DNA of 9,695 nucleotides, taken from Pseudomonadota bacterium. GTDB lineage: Bacteria; Bdellovibrionota_B; Oligoflexia; Oligoflexales; JAPPIL01. Under the pieces are notes generated by a model. It was not told where the DNA came from. It worked only from the letters and a program-made list of their open reading frames with translations, and made no database searches. Below are positions 1-5,261 of this stretch, piece by piece. Where the stretch lies: NCBI GenBank assembly GCA_028877195.1, contig JAPPIL010000227.1, positions 1 through 9,695 on the forward strand, read 5' to 3'. Position 1 is the stretch's first letter, and each line of letters starts with the position of its first letter. The position numbers and the translations under genes are program-made.

Positions 1-2
1 TT

Positions 3-440
3 ACAGTTCAAACAGCTGATAGTAGAGTGTTTGCCAAGATAGAACCGTGTAACGGTGAGGTAATTGTTGAAACTGACATTGCTTGCCGCAAGACAAAAAG
101 TTCTGCCAAATATAATAGCAGAAAAAAGAGTGGGAAAGAATTCTTTGATGAAGATCTGAAACCTACTCTTATGCATGGATTAACAGTAATTTGGCGTTTG
201 CCGCGGTACGTGTTCTTTGGAACTAAAGCCGCTATAGCCCCTGGTGATGGGTGCTTGTTTATTACAGATGTTGTGCGTGAACTAGCGAAACACTTTACTT
301 TTGATGAGTTGAGACAAAAGCTGATAATTGAATATCGTTATGATGGTAGTATGCAGCTCTCTTTCGTCGATGCCTGCTGGAGAGGCATAAGAGACTGTGG
401 CATCCATATAAGGCAAAATAAACTACCTCCAGAGACATGA
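3..440 (+). CDS. Unknown protein, 3' part of a gene entering from the left
   Basis: The reading frame is open from the window edge to TGA at 438-440, giving 145 codons with no upstream stop. A GTG at 27 could start a 137-residue protein, but nothing like a ribosome site precedes it, so the gene most likely begins outside the window. The visible part has a basic stretch (KTKSSAKYNSRKKSGK) followed by a mixed alpha/beta-looking region with several aromatic residues (LTVIWRLPRYVFFGTK) and a C-terminal segment containing three cysteines. I recognise no catalytic motif, membrane segment or family. The next gene starts 232 bp downstream, so it is probably not in the same operon as the methyltransferase. 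Function unknown. Confidence 0.6.
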   Translation, partial: TVQTADSRVFAKIEPCNGEVIVETDIACRKTKSSAKYNSRKKSGKEFFDEDLKPTLMHGLTVIWRLPRYVFFGTKAAIAPGDGCLFITDVVRELAKHFTFDELRQKLIIEYRYDGSMQLSFVDACWRGIRDCGIHIRQNKLPPET

Positions 441-465
441 CCTACCCAGTCATATCTTGTTCAAC
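440..465 (+). repeat. Possible degenerate third copy of the post-stop repeat
   Basis: Starting on the last base of the stop codon of the first gene, ACCTACCCA is followed after a short AT-rich stretch by GTTCAAC. The clear copy at 3270 also starts on the last base of a stop codon and reads ACCTCTACCCA, an AT-rich stretch, then GTTCAAC. Small gaps are needed to align them and the similarity stops after about 26 bases, so chance is possible. Confidence 0.2.
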
Positions 466-663
466 GCATCGGCAACATAACATAAGTAAACAACTTTCCT
501 GTATGCATCTGCGCCAATTATACAAACGTTTCGAGGGGTATCTACACACTTACTCTTTCCCCCTTTGCCATTTGATTAATTATACGTAAAGTCAATCCAA
601 ATATTAGGTAGAGAAAATGATGGTGATTCATTACACTATCACATATTTCAGACACTAAAAAAT

Positions 664-675
664 GGAGATAGGATG
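664..675 (+). promoter_or_regulatory. Ribosome binding site of the methyltransferase gene
   Basis: GGAG at 664-667 lies five bases before the ATG at 673 and supports that start. The 232-bp gap upstream (441-672) shows no convincing -35/-10 pair and no operator typical of controller proteins of restriction-modification systems. Confidence 0.6.
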
Positions 676-1614
676 GGCGTTCGCACAAAAACAAGTTCTT
701 TTGGAACATCTCAACGCCTCGGACATGACGCAAGTAAATTCTATGGTCGTAATATGTTTAAGGATGCAAAGATGGATGATCTATTGGCTAGATCACATGC
801 AGCGGGCGGTATAATGCATGCCAAAATTTCTGAAGATAACAGCAAAAAGAATGCAGCAAGGTCGCAAGAAAATTCCGTTCCGCAAGATGTTTTGAATCAA
901 GTCTATTGTCATTCAAGTGAGTGCATGGACGAACTCCCTGATTGCAGTACACACTTGATAGTAACTTCTCCACCCTACAATGTTGGCAAAGAATATGACG
1001 ATGATTTAAATATGCACGAGTATGCTGAACTGTTGCGACTAGTATTCACCGAGTGTTACCGAGTATTAGCAGATGGTGGGAGAGCTTGTGTGAATATCGC
1101 CAACATCGGACGCAAGCCTTACATGCCTTTAAACGCTATGGTGGCAAAGATTATGATTGATATTGGTTACTTGATGCGTGGCGAAATTATTTGGAACAAA
1201 TCGTCTAGTGCAGGGGTGTCATGTGCATGGGGAAGTTGGAAATCTCCTTCAAATCCAGTGTTGCGAGATGTGCATGAGTATATACTTGTATTCTCAAAAG
1301 GTTCTTATGCACGTAAGCCCAACGCAAATAAACCGACTATTGCCAGAGATGAATTTCTTGAATGGACAAAGAGCATTTGGAGTTTTCCAACAGTATCAGC
1401 TAGGAAGGTAGGGCATCCAGCACCTTTCCCTGTTGAGCTTCCGCAGCGATTGATCAACTTATACACTTTTCCCGAAGACATAGTGCTTGATCCATTTATT
1501 GGTTCTGGTAGCACAGCAATAGCAAGCAACAAAACAAATCGCTTTTGGGTTGGTTATGACATATCGCCAGAATACTGCGACTTGACACGCGAGCGAATAA
1601 GGCAATGCCAATGA
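673..1614 (+). CDS. Type II DNA methyltransferase (amino group, beta order)
   Basis: A 313-residue site-specific DNA methyltransferase that transfers methyl from S-adenosylmethionine to an exocyclic amino group of adenine or cytosine, protecting host DNA from the partner endonuclease. The catalytic motif IV, TSPPY, is at residues 98-102. The AdoMet-binding motif I (DPFIGSGST) is at 273-281, preceded by HPAPFPVELPQRLI at 248-261 (motif X type) and followed by GYDISPEY (motif II type) at 294-301. Motif IV before motif I is the beta arrangement. SPPY is typical of N4-cytosine enzymes but also occurs in adenine enzymes, so the modified base is not settled. The N-terminal segment with HDASKFY (18-24) is seen, as far as I recall, in a subgroup of such methylases; I do not know its role. 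Length and motifs look intact. The gene overlaps the endonuclease gene by four bases. Recognition site not predictable from sequence alone. Confidence 0.95.
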   Translation: MGVRTKTSSFGTSQRLGHDASKFYGRNMFKDAKMDDLLARSHAAGGIMHAKISEDNSKKNAARSQENSVPQDVLNQVYCHSSECMDELPDCSTHLIVTSPPYNVGKEYDDDLNMHEYAELLRLVFTECYRVLADGGRACVNIANIGRKPYMPLNAMVAKIMIDIGYLMRGEIIWNKSSSAGVSCAWGSWKSPSNPVLRDVHEYILVFSKGSYARKPNANKPTIARDEFLEWTKSIWSFPTVSARKVGHPAPFPVELPQRLINLYTFPEDIVLDPFIGSGSTAIASNKTNRFWVGYDISPEYCDLTRERIRQCQ

Positions 1615-2225
1615 ATAAGAACTTAATTGATTTTTTCAGATCAGAAACAAGACTCCACAGGTTGACGAGTGGTCTACCAAAAGCATTCAAGATTGTGAAA
1701 CATGAGATGCCTAAAGGCAACCCAGCGGTTGGTATTCTGCGGGAACATGTTTTGACTGGTTTTTTTCTGAACGCATTCGGTGAGGAAAATGTAAGCGTCC
1801 CTGATAAGGGAATTGTGAGAGATTACGATATTGAAATTTACGAGAAGAAGCTTTCGATTAAGACAGTAACAGGCAACGCTACTTTCAAAGTGTTGTGGAC
1901 TGTTGACCCTCTTCAAGTCGGCAGGGAAATATCCGAATACAAACCATTTTGCGATATACTCTTGGTGGAAATACATTGGGATAAAAATAGAGAAAGCATC
2001 TTTTATATACCTGTAGAGGTTCAACGTGTGATTAAGTCTGAACTTGGTGCAAAATATTTAACAGCACGTGTGGGGACTAATCATCGTGGAATTAGCCTTA
2101 CAACAGAAGCTAAACTTATGCTTATCAAACATAAAGATACAATCAGCGCAAAAGTAGATTGGCGTTGCAAGGAGATAAAGATACACCCACATGAGCGGTG
2201 GGTTACTTATTGGCGCAGACTATGA
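1611..2225 (+). CDS. Probable type II restriction endonuclease
   Basis: A 204-residue protein, coupled to the methyltransferase by an ATGA overlap (ATG 1611, TGA 1612-1614). An ATG at 1605 is possible, but AAGG at about 1599 is better spaced for 1611. It should cut unmethylated DNA at the site the methylase protects. Evidence is partly context: an unknown protein of this size directly behind a type II methylase is usually the endonuclease. In the sequence, RDYDIEIY followed by SIK (D71 or D73, then K84) fits a PD-(D/E)XK core with serine replacing the acidic residue of the last triad. The helix before it (GNPAVGILREHVLTG, from residue 36, with E45) resembles the N-terminal helix of that fold. 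The layout recalls ThaI-like enzymes, which I cannot confirm. No frameshift is seen, so the system is probably active. The stop is followed one base later by the first copy of the 54-bp repeat. Confidence 0.75.
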   Translation: MNKNLIDFFRSETRLHRLTSGLPKAFKIVKHEMPKGNPAVGILREHVLTGFFLNAFGEENVSVPDKGIVRDYDIEIYEKKLSIKTVTGNATFKVLWTVDPLQVGREISEYKPFCDILLVEIHWDKNRESIFYIPVEVQRVIKSELGAKYLTARVGTNHRGISLTTEAKLMLIKHKDTISAKVDWRCKEIKIHPHERWVTYWRRL

Positions 2226-2226
2226 T

Positions 2227-2280
2227 ACCTCCCCCCATTTTATAGTTCAGCTTTCACTGCATGTGAATGCCTATGATAGC
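2227..2280 (+). repeat. 54-bp direct repeat, copy 1
   Basis: Matches 3270-3323 at 49 of 54 positions with no gaps. It starts one base after the endonuclease stop codon. The core contains TTCAC-TGCAT-GTGAA, a 5-bp inverted repeat with a 5-base loop. Read on the other strand it contains TATAAAAT. The two copies bound a block of 1043 bp that carries one gene. Confidence 0.85.
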
Positions 2281-2295
2281 AAAACTGTCATGGGC
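2269..2295 (+). terminator. Strong hairpin at the end of repeat copy 1
   Basis: GCCTATGATAG, a CAAAA loop, then CTGTCATGGGC form an 11-bp RNA stem with two G-U pairs. There is no T-run behind it, so it may be an mRNA 3'-end stabiliser or a factor-assisted terminator rather than a classical intrinsic terminator. The left arm is in the repeat and the right arm lies outside it. Confidence 0.5.
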
Positions 2296-2462
2296 TACGC
2301 TATTAGACCCATTACCTATGCATCGACTTGCAGACAGAGAAAACAAACAAAACTAATGTTGCTGCAAAATACTTCATGACAATTCCCCTCTGTTTATATT
2401 TTGCCAAATTGATTGTTTGTGTTGTCTTCTGGTAGATGTTTTTTGTCTTTAGTTTTTGGTGG

Positions 2463-2501
2463 TGTTGGGCAAATACGGTAGGCATTCAATTTTGCCCAAC
2501 A
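2463..2501. promoter_or_regulatory. Perfect 11-bp inverted repeat upstream of 2539
   Basis: TGTTGGGCAAA (2463-2473) and TTTGCCCAACA (2491-2501) are exact reverse complements with a 17-base spacer, ending 37 bp before the ATG at 2539. It could be an operator for a dimeric repressor or an mRNA leader hairpin. No T-run follows, so termination is less likely. Confidence 0.5.
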
Positions 2502-2538
2502 AGGCCGGATAAAACAAGAACGAGTGAGAAAAAAAACT

Positions 2539-3270
2539 ATGTCAATTAAATTAACAGAGGCACTTATTCAGGAACTCACAAAAGACACGCAAATACTACT
2601 TGATGAAGTTGAAAGAGACTGGGGTTTGATTGATGGTGCAGTACACATGTGTAAACAAGAGGTACTTCGTTTAGAAAACGCAGCTGCCAAACCTTACAAG
2701 GAGGCAGCTAATTCTCCTGAAAAAGCAGTTGCTGTTTTGGTGTTGGCGACCGCAGTGCAAGCATGCAAATCCAAACTTAAAAATGCAAACAAAGATACCA
2801 TTACAAAAGCAGCAAATATTGTCACAAATGCCCTTCTGCCTGACATACGGCGAGAACTTAAACAGCCCATATCCATGAAAGGAACAAAAATGCTGAACAA
2901 GACACCAATAGTTGAAAACCGTATCAAAGAAGCAGTTGAAGGTTTTAAAATATCCAGCGGTGGGCAGCATCAAGCTTCTATGATTAACGGTATTATCCTC
3001 ACTGCCGAACAGCTTCTCCACCAAATACCCGACAAGATGCCTTCCCGCCTTATTAAACTAAAAATTAAGGCATTAACTATCTACAAAGCTCTCATAGAAA
3101 GACTAATTCCAAACAATGAAATGAGACTAAAAGCACTAGAATCAAATGCCCCCATCCCTTTCACAGAGAAAGAAATGTTGGAATGCTTTGCGGACATAAA
3201 TGAGCTGATTATCCTCGTAGCAGAATCAAGGGGGTGGCAAGATAATAGTGATGTATATGACAGCGAATAA
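2539..3270 (+). CDS. Unknown all-helical protein (243 residues)
   Basis: I do not recognise this protein. It appears almost wholly alpha-helical: charged amphipathic stretches alternate with alanine/leucine-rich ones (EKAVAVLVLATAVQACKSKL, from residue 61; NELIILVAESRGW near the C terminus). There is no signal peptide and no clear membrane segment, so it is probably cytosolic. No catalytic motif is visible. I chose the ATG at 2539, which has a purine-rich GAGTGAG 10 bases upstream; a GTG at 2524 would add five residues (MRKKT). The gene stands alone between two copies of the 54-bp repeat, with a perfect inverted repeat before it, which suggests a self-contained cargo module next to the restriction-modification genes. 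A defence or antidefence role is only a guess from position. Confidence 0.75.
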   Translation: MSIKLTEALIQELTKDTQILLDEVERDWGLIDGAVHMCKQEVLRLENAAAKPYKEAANSPEKAVAVLVLATAVQACKSKLKNANKDTITKAANIVTNALLPDIRRELKQPISMKGTKMLNKTPIVENRIKEAVEGFKISSGGQHQASMINGIILTAEQLLHQIPDKMPSRLIKLKIKALTIYKALIERLIPNNEMRLKALESNAPIPFTEKEMLECFADINELIILVAESRGWQDNSDVYDSE

Positions 3271-3323
3271 CCTCTACCCATTTTATAGTTCAACTTTCAC
3301 CGCATGTGAATGCCTATGACAGC
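3270..3323 (+). repeat. 54-bp direct repeat, copy 2
   Basis: Begins on the last base of the TAA of the preceding gene and matches 2227-2280 at 49 of 54 positions. The five differences are two adjacent bases near the start and three scattered transitions. It contains the same TTCAC / GTGAA inverted repeat (loop CGCAT). Confidence 0.85.
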
Positions 3324-3335
3324 TTTGCTGTTTTT
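3318..3335 (+). terminator. Possible intrinsic terminator after the 2539 gene
   Basis: ACAGC (3319-3323), loop TTT, GCTGT (3327-3331), running into a T-stretch 3331-3335. A G-U pair at 3318/3332 could extend the stem. The stem is short but is followed by T's and sits about 50 bp behind the stop codon. It overlaps the end of repeat copy 2. Confidence 0.45.
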
Positions 3336-3413
3336 AAAATAGCGCCGATTTCATCAAGGACACTGTTTGTTCAAACCTCTGTCAATTACTTAAACCTCTG
3401 ATATGCTACTTTA

Positions 3414-3452
3414 CCTGCCAACAAATTTAAGATCAAAATTTGTCTTGTCAGG
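3414..3452. promoter_or_regulatory. Imperfect inverted repeat upstream of the 3597 gene
   Basis: The inner arms ACAAATTT (3421-3428) and AAATTTGT (3436-3443) are perfect with a 7-base spacer. The outer arms CCTG (3414-3417) and CAGG (3449-3452) continue the symmetry across a small mismatch and bulge. It could be an operator or a leader RNA hairpin. Confidence 0.35.
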
Positions 3453-3596
3453 CATGTTAGTTTGGCTTTTGCTTTCAACCCCAATCAACCTTCCCTCAAA
3501 TTAACCCTTGACGTGTGGACACACAACCACTACCTTGCGTTTCAGCTAATCGGAAAGACGTTGGGCAGGATGAATAAAACGACTTGGGAGATCACT

Positions 3597-4157
3597 ATGG
3601 CAACGCCCTCAAAGAACTTGGGAACGAAACAGTTCCGCATCACAGCAGAAGACACACCGATAACCTATCAGCTCTACATGCAGTATCCTGTTGAAGTGAC
3701 TGAATGCTGGGCGAATGTTTCGGAAGGAAGAAAGATTGGCGCGGGAGTTAATACCAGTGTTGGCGAGATTCTGGAGAATGCGCTCTTTAAGATGATCGGT
3801 GATGCTTTTATGGCAGATGGGGCGGCAGCGAAAGACTTGAACGCACCTTCTGGTTTGAAGCCAGTTCTTGGTGATTTACGATCAAGTGGTTTGTCAAAAC
3901 TGGAGAAAATCAAAGTAGCGGCATTGAAAGCCAAATACATTGCCCACCTCGCTGAAGAGCAAGGCGAAGAAAATATTTCGGGTGGACATGCAACCTCTGG
4001 CATCATCCCGATGAGCATTGCCCTGAAAGTGAAGGATATGCTTACCAAAGCGACTGAAAGAATGTTATCATCAGGAAAACTCGTTGGCGATAATGATGTG
4101 TGCCATGTTAGAATGTGCGCGTTGTTACAGATTGATCCTGTTGAGAAGGAGGGTTAG
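3597..4157 (+). CDS. Unknown protein coupled to the GHGDVF peptide gene
   Basis: A 186-residue protein that I do not recognise. The ATG at 3597 is preceded by GGGAG at 3586-3590 with six bases of spacing, a very good ribosome site; a TTG at 3462 in the same frame has none. The N-terminal third looks beta-rich (KQFRITAEDTPITYQLYMQY), followed by a helical region with glycine-rich turns and a lysine-rich helix (KLEKIKVAALKAKYIAHLAE, from residue 101). There is no signal peptide and no membrane segment, and two cysteines (169, 174) are near the C terminus. The stop at 4155-4157 is two bases before the GTG of the exported peptide, whose ribosome site lies inside this gene, so the two are almost surely translated from one mRNA. 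It may act on, sense or handle the peptide, but that is inference from position. Confidence 0.8.
   Translation: MATPSKNLGTKQFRITAEDTPITYQLYMQYPVEVTECWANVSEGRKIGAGVNTSVGEILENALFKMIGDAFMADGAAAKDLNAPSGLKPVLGDLRSSGLSKLEKIKVAALKAKYIAHLAEEQGEENISGGHATSGIIPMSIALKVKDMLTKATERMLSSGKLVGDNDVCHVRMCALLQIDPVEKEG
4146..4153 (+). promoter_or_regulatory. Near-consensus ribosome site for the peptide gene
   Basis: AAGGAGGG ends six bases before the GTG at 4160. It is one of the strongest ribosome sites in the window and decides the start of this small gene. It lies within the last codons of the upstream gene. Confidence 0.8.
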
Positions 4158-4159
4158 TT

Positions 4160-4354
4160 GTGAAATTTTTGGTAGTATTTGCTTGTTTAGCTTTAGGGGC
4201 AACAGCTTTAGCTGGTGGTCATGGCGACGTATTCTCTAAAACACCCGAAGTTTCTAGTCCATCTCCCAAGGGGCATGGGGATGTGTTCTCTAAACCAAGT
4301 GTAATTACTGTTAGCGGAGGGCATGGAGATGTCTTCACTCCAGTAGCTGGTTAA
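4160..4354 (+). CDS. Exported small peptide with three GHGDVF repeats
   Basis: A 64-residue peptide with a near-perfect ribosome site and a GTG start. Residues 1-18 (MKFLVVFACLALGATALA) are a typical Sec signal peptide: one lysine, a hydrophobic core and an A-L-A cleavage site. The predicted mature peptide has 46 residues and begins Gly-Gly-His. GHGDVF occurs three times, at residues 20-25, 38-43 and 54-59, within longer imperfect repeats (GGHGDVFSK, KGHGDVFSK, GGHGDVFTP) separated by Ser/Pro/Val-rich linkers. The three DNA copies use different codons for Gly, Asp and Val, so the repeats are old and held by selection. Cys9 is inside the hydrophobic core and does not form a lipobox. An N-terminal Gly-Gly-His can bind Cu(II) or Ni(II) (ATCUN motif), so metal binding is possible; a precursor of a short signal peptide is another reading. 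I know no family with this repeat. Confidence 0.8.
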   Translation: MKFLVVFACLALGATALAGGHGDVFSKTPEVSSPSPKGHGDVFSKPSVITVSGGHGDVFTPVAG

Positions 4355-4370
4355 AGCACAAAATATAGTT

Positions 4371-4409
4371 AGATGCTGCAGCTAAGACAGTCTCTTTGCT
4401 GCAGCATCT
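4371..4409 (+). terminator. Strong hairpin after the peptide gene
   Basis: AGATGCTGCAGC (4371-4382) and GCTGCAGCATCT (4398-4409) are exact reverse complements with a 15-base loop. It lies 17 bp after the peptide stop codon and is followed by the T-rich TTAGTTTA. This probably ends the 3597-4354 operon, though the T-tract is interrupted. Confidence 0.6.
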
Positions 4410-4491
4410 TTAGTTTATGATGAAGTTGGTGCAATTGCGTTATATATTGCGCTACTTTGTAGCCATGGTGATGATGGGGAGGGGATCAGTA

Positions 4492-5229
4492 GTGGACGTA
4501 AAGCTAAACAATGGTGACAAAAATGATTGCGAGAAACCTTCTCTGGACGAAACAAACCTCGAAAGAACCCTGACAGCTATCTTGCAAGTCGCAGGTAGCG
4601 CTCTCCCTCCATTAGGTGCAGTATCGGGGCTGCTCTTGCAAAAACTTTCTGGCAGACGACTGGATCGCTTCAAGCTCTTCATTGAAACACTAGACAACGA
4701 GATTAAAAATTTAGAACAGCTCTTTCGAGATCAAGACAGCAGGCTAAATTTGGTGGAGGAGGGGCTGCACCACGCGCTTAAATCATATTCAAAAGAAAGG
4801 ATTGAGTACATCGCTGCAATTGTCGCTAATGGCATATCTGGCAAGGATAAGGAAGAAGCCGAAGCGAATCGAATGTTGAGGCTTTTGTCAGAGTTAGAGG
4901 ATGATCAGGTAATAGTGCTGGCTTCCTACCTAAATAAAAACAAGCATAACAAGGAATTTCGTGAAACTCATGCCAGCGTGCTAGAGCATAAGATTGATTA
5001 CGTCGGTGGGGGGATTGAACGATCAGACGCAGCTGAAATGCAACAAGCAGCCAAACAACAGCTTGTTCGTCTTAAGTTGTTGAAACCAATTTTCAAAATG
5101 CCGCATAAAAGCGAGCTACCTGAATTTGATACCAAAACTGGCATGATAAAACTATCTCACTACGACATAACTTGGCTGGGAAGTATGCTTCTGCGCTATC
5201 TCGGTCTTGCGGAACCAGGCGAACTTTGA
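4492..5229 (+). CDS. Unknown protein, faintly abortive-infection-like
   Basis: A 245-residue protein starting at GTG 4492, behind GGGGAGGGG at 4476-4484 (7-base spacing). The frame is open from an ATG at 4417, but that start falls just after the hairpin and lacks a ribosome site. The order is: acidic N terminus; a hydrophobic, Gly/Pro-containing stretch (TAILQVAGSALPPLGAVSGL, residues 28-47) that could touch a membrane; a charged coiled-coil-like helix (about 52-100); then IEYIAAIVANGI (104-115), an acidic spacer, and NRMLRLLSELEDDQVIVLAS (126-145). The C terminus ends ITWLGSMLLRYLGL. This succession resembles, by eye only, phage-exclusion proteins of the Abi-alpha (DUF4393) sort; I cannot confirm it. 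It converges on the XRE regulator gene 32 bp away. Defence cargo is the favoured guess. Confidence 0.75.
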   Translation: MDVKLNNGDKNDCEKPSLDETNLERTLTAILQVAGSALPPLGAVSGLLLQKLSGRRLDRFKLFIETLDNEIKNLEQLFRDQDSRLNLVEEGLHHALKSYSKERIEYIAAIVANGISGKDKEEAEANRMLRLLSELEDDQVIVLASYLNKNKHNKEFRETHASVLEHKIDYVGGGIERSDAAEMQQAAKQQLVRLKLLKPIFKMPHKSELPEFDTKTGMIKLSHYDITWLGSMLLRYLGLAEPGEL

Positions 5230-5231
5230 GA

Positions 5232-5251
5232 TTAGTGAATAAACTCACTAA
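5232..5251. terminator. Hairpin between convergent genes
   Basis: TTAGTGA (5232-5238) and TCACTAA (5245-5251) form a 7-bp stem with a 6-base loop in the 32-bp gap between two converging genes. The position fits a bidirectional terminator, but there is no clear T-run on either strand. Confidence 0.4.
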
Positions 5252-5261
5252 GATGATCCCA

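Larger units (their letters stand above)
2226..2538. other. Gene-free gap of 313 bp with repeat and two hairpins
   Basis: Holds the first copy of the 54-bp repeat (2227-2280), a hairpin growing out of that copy (2269-2295), and a perfect 11-bp inverted repeat (2463-2501) just before the next gene. Between 2296 and 2462 the DNA is AT-rich with T-runs and shows no gene I would support. A 62-codon frame crossing the repeat starts inside the endonuclease gene and has no ribosome site. Confidence 0.6.
3271..3596. other. Intergenic stretch of 326 bp
   Basis: After repeat copy 2 and its terminator-like hairpin, this stretch holds AAACCTCTG twice (3373-3381 and 3392-3400, 19 bp apart) and an imperfect inverted repeat at 3414-3452. 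From 3462 a frame is open in phase with the next gene (TTG at 3462), but without a ribosome site; the stronger start is at 3597. If the TTG were used, the gene would be 45 residues longer. Confidence 0.5.

Noticed and set aside
542..733. 63-codon frame on the - strand overlapping the methyltransferase start
   Set aside because: Overlaps a well supported gene, no ribosome site and no recognisable protein features.
2191..2379. 62-codon frame crossing repeat copy 1; a matching frame exists through copy 2, and two of the three scattered core differences would be silent
   Set aside because: It starts inside the endonuclease gene, has no ribosome site and the two frames diverge completely outside the repeat. 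The shared peptide is explained by the DNA repeat.
2464..2500. GTTGGGC and GCCCAAC fit integron attC core consensus (GTTRRRY and RYYYAAC), which with post-stop repeats suggested a cassette array
   Set aside because: The order is the reverse of an attC site and no matching outer cores lie at the 54-bp repeats. It is simply an inverted repeat.
3373..3400. AAACCTCTG occurring twice 19 bp apart
   Set aside because: Nine-base direct repeats are not rare in AT-rich intergenic DNA and there is no third copy or dyad to support a binding site.
3462..3596. TTG start giving a 231-residue form of the 3597 gene
   Set aside because: No ribosome site at 3462, while GGGAG sits at ideal distance from ATG 3597. 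The extension is kept only as an alternative.
4160..4222. Cys9 of the peptide as a lipoprotein attachment site
   Set aside because: The cysteine lies in the middle of the hydrophobic core, with Phe at -2 and a further hydrophobic run and A-L-A site after it, so signal peptidase I cleavage is far more likely.
4214..4342. GGHGDVF as RTX calcium-binding repeats (GGxGxDxU)
   Set aside because: One residue is missing between the second glycine block and the aspartate, and the repeats are not contiguous nonapeptides.
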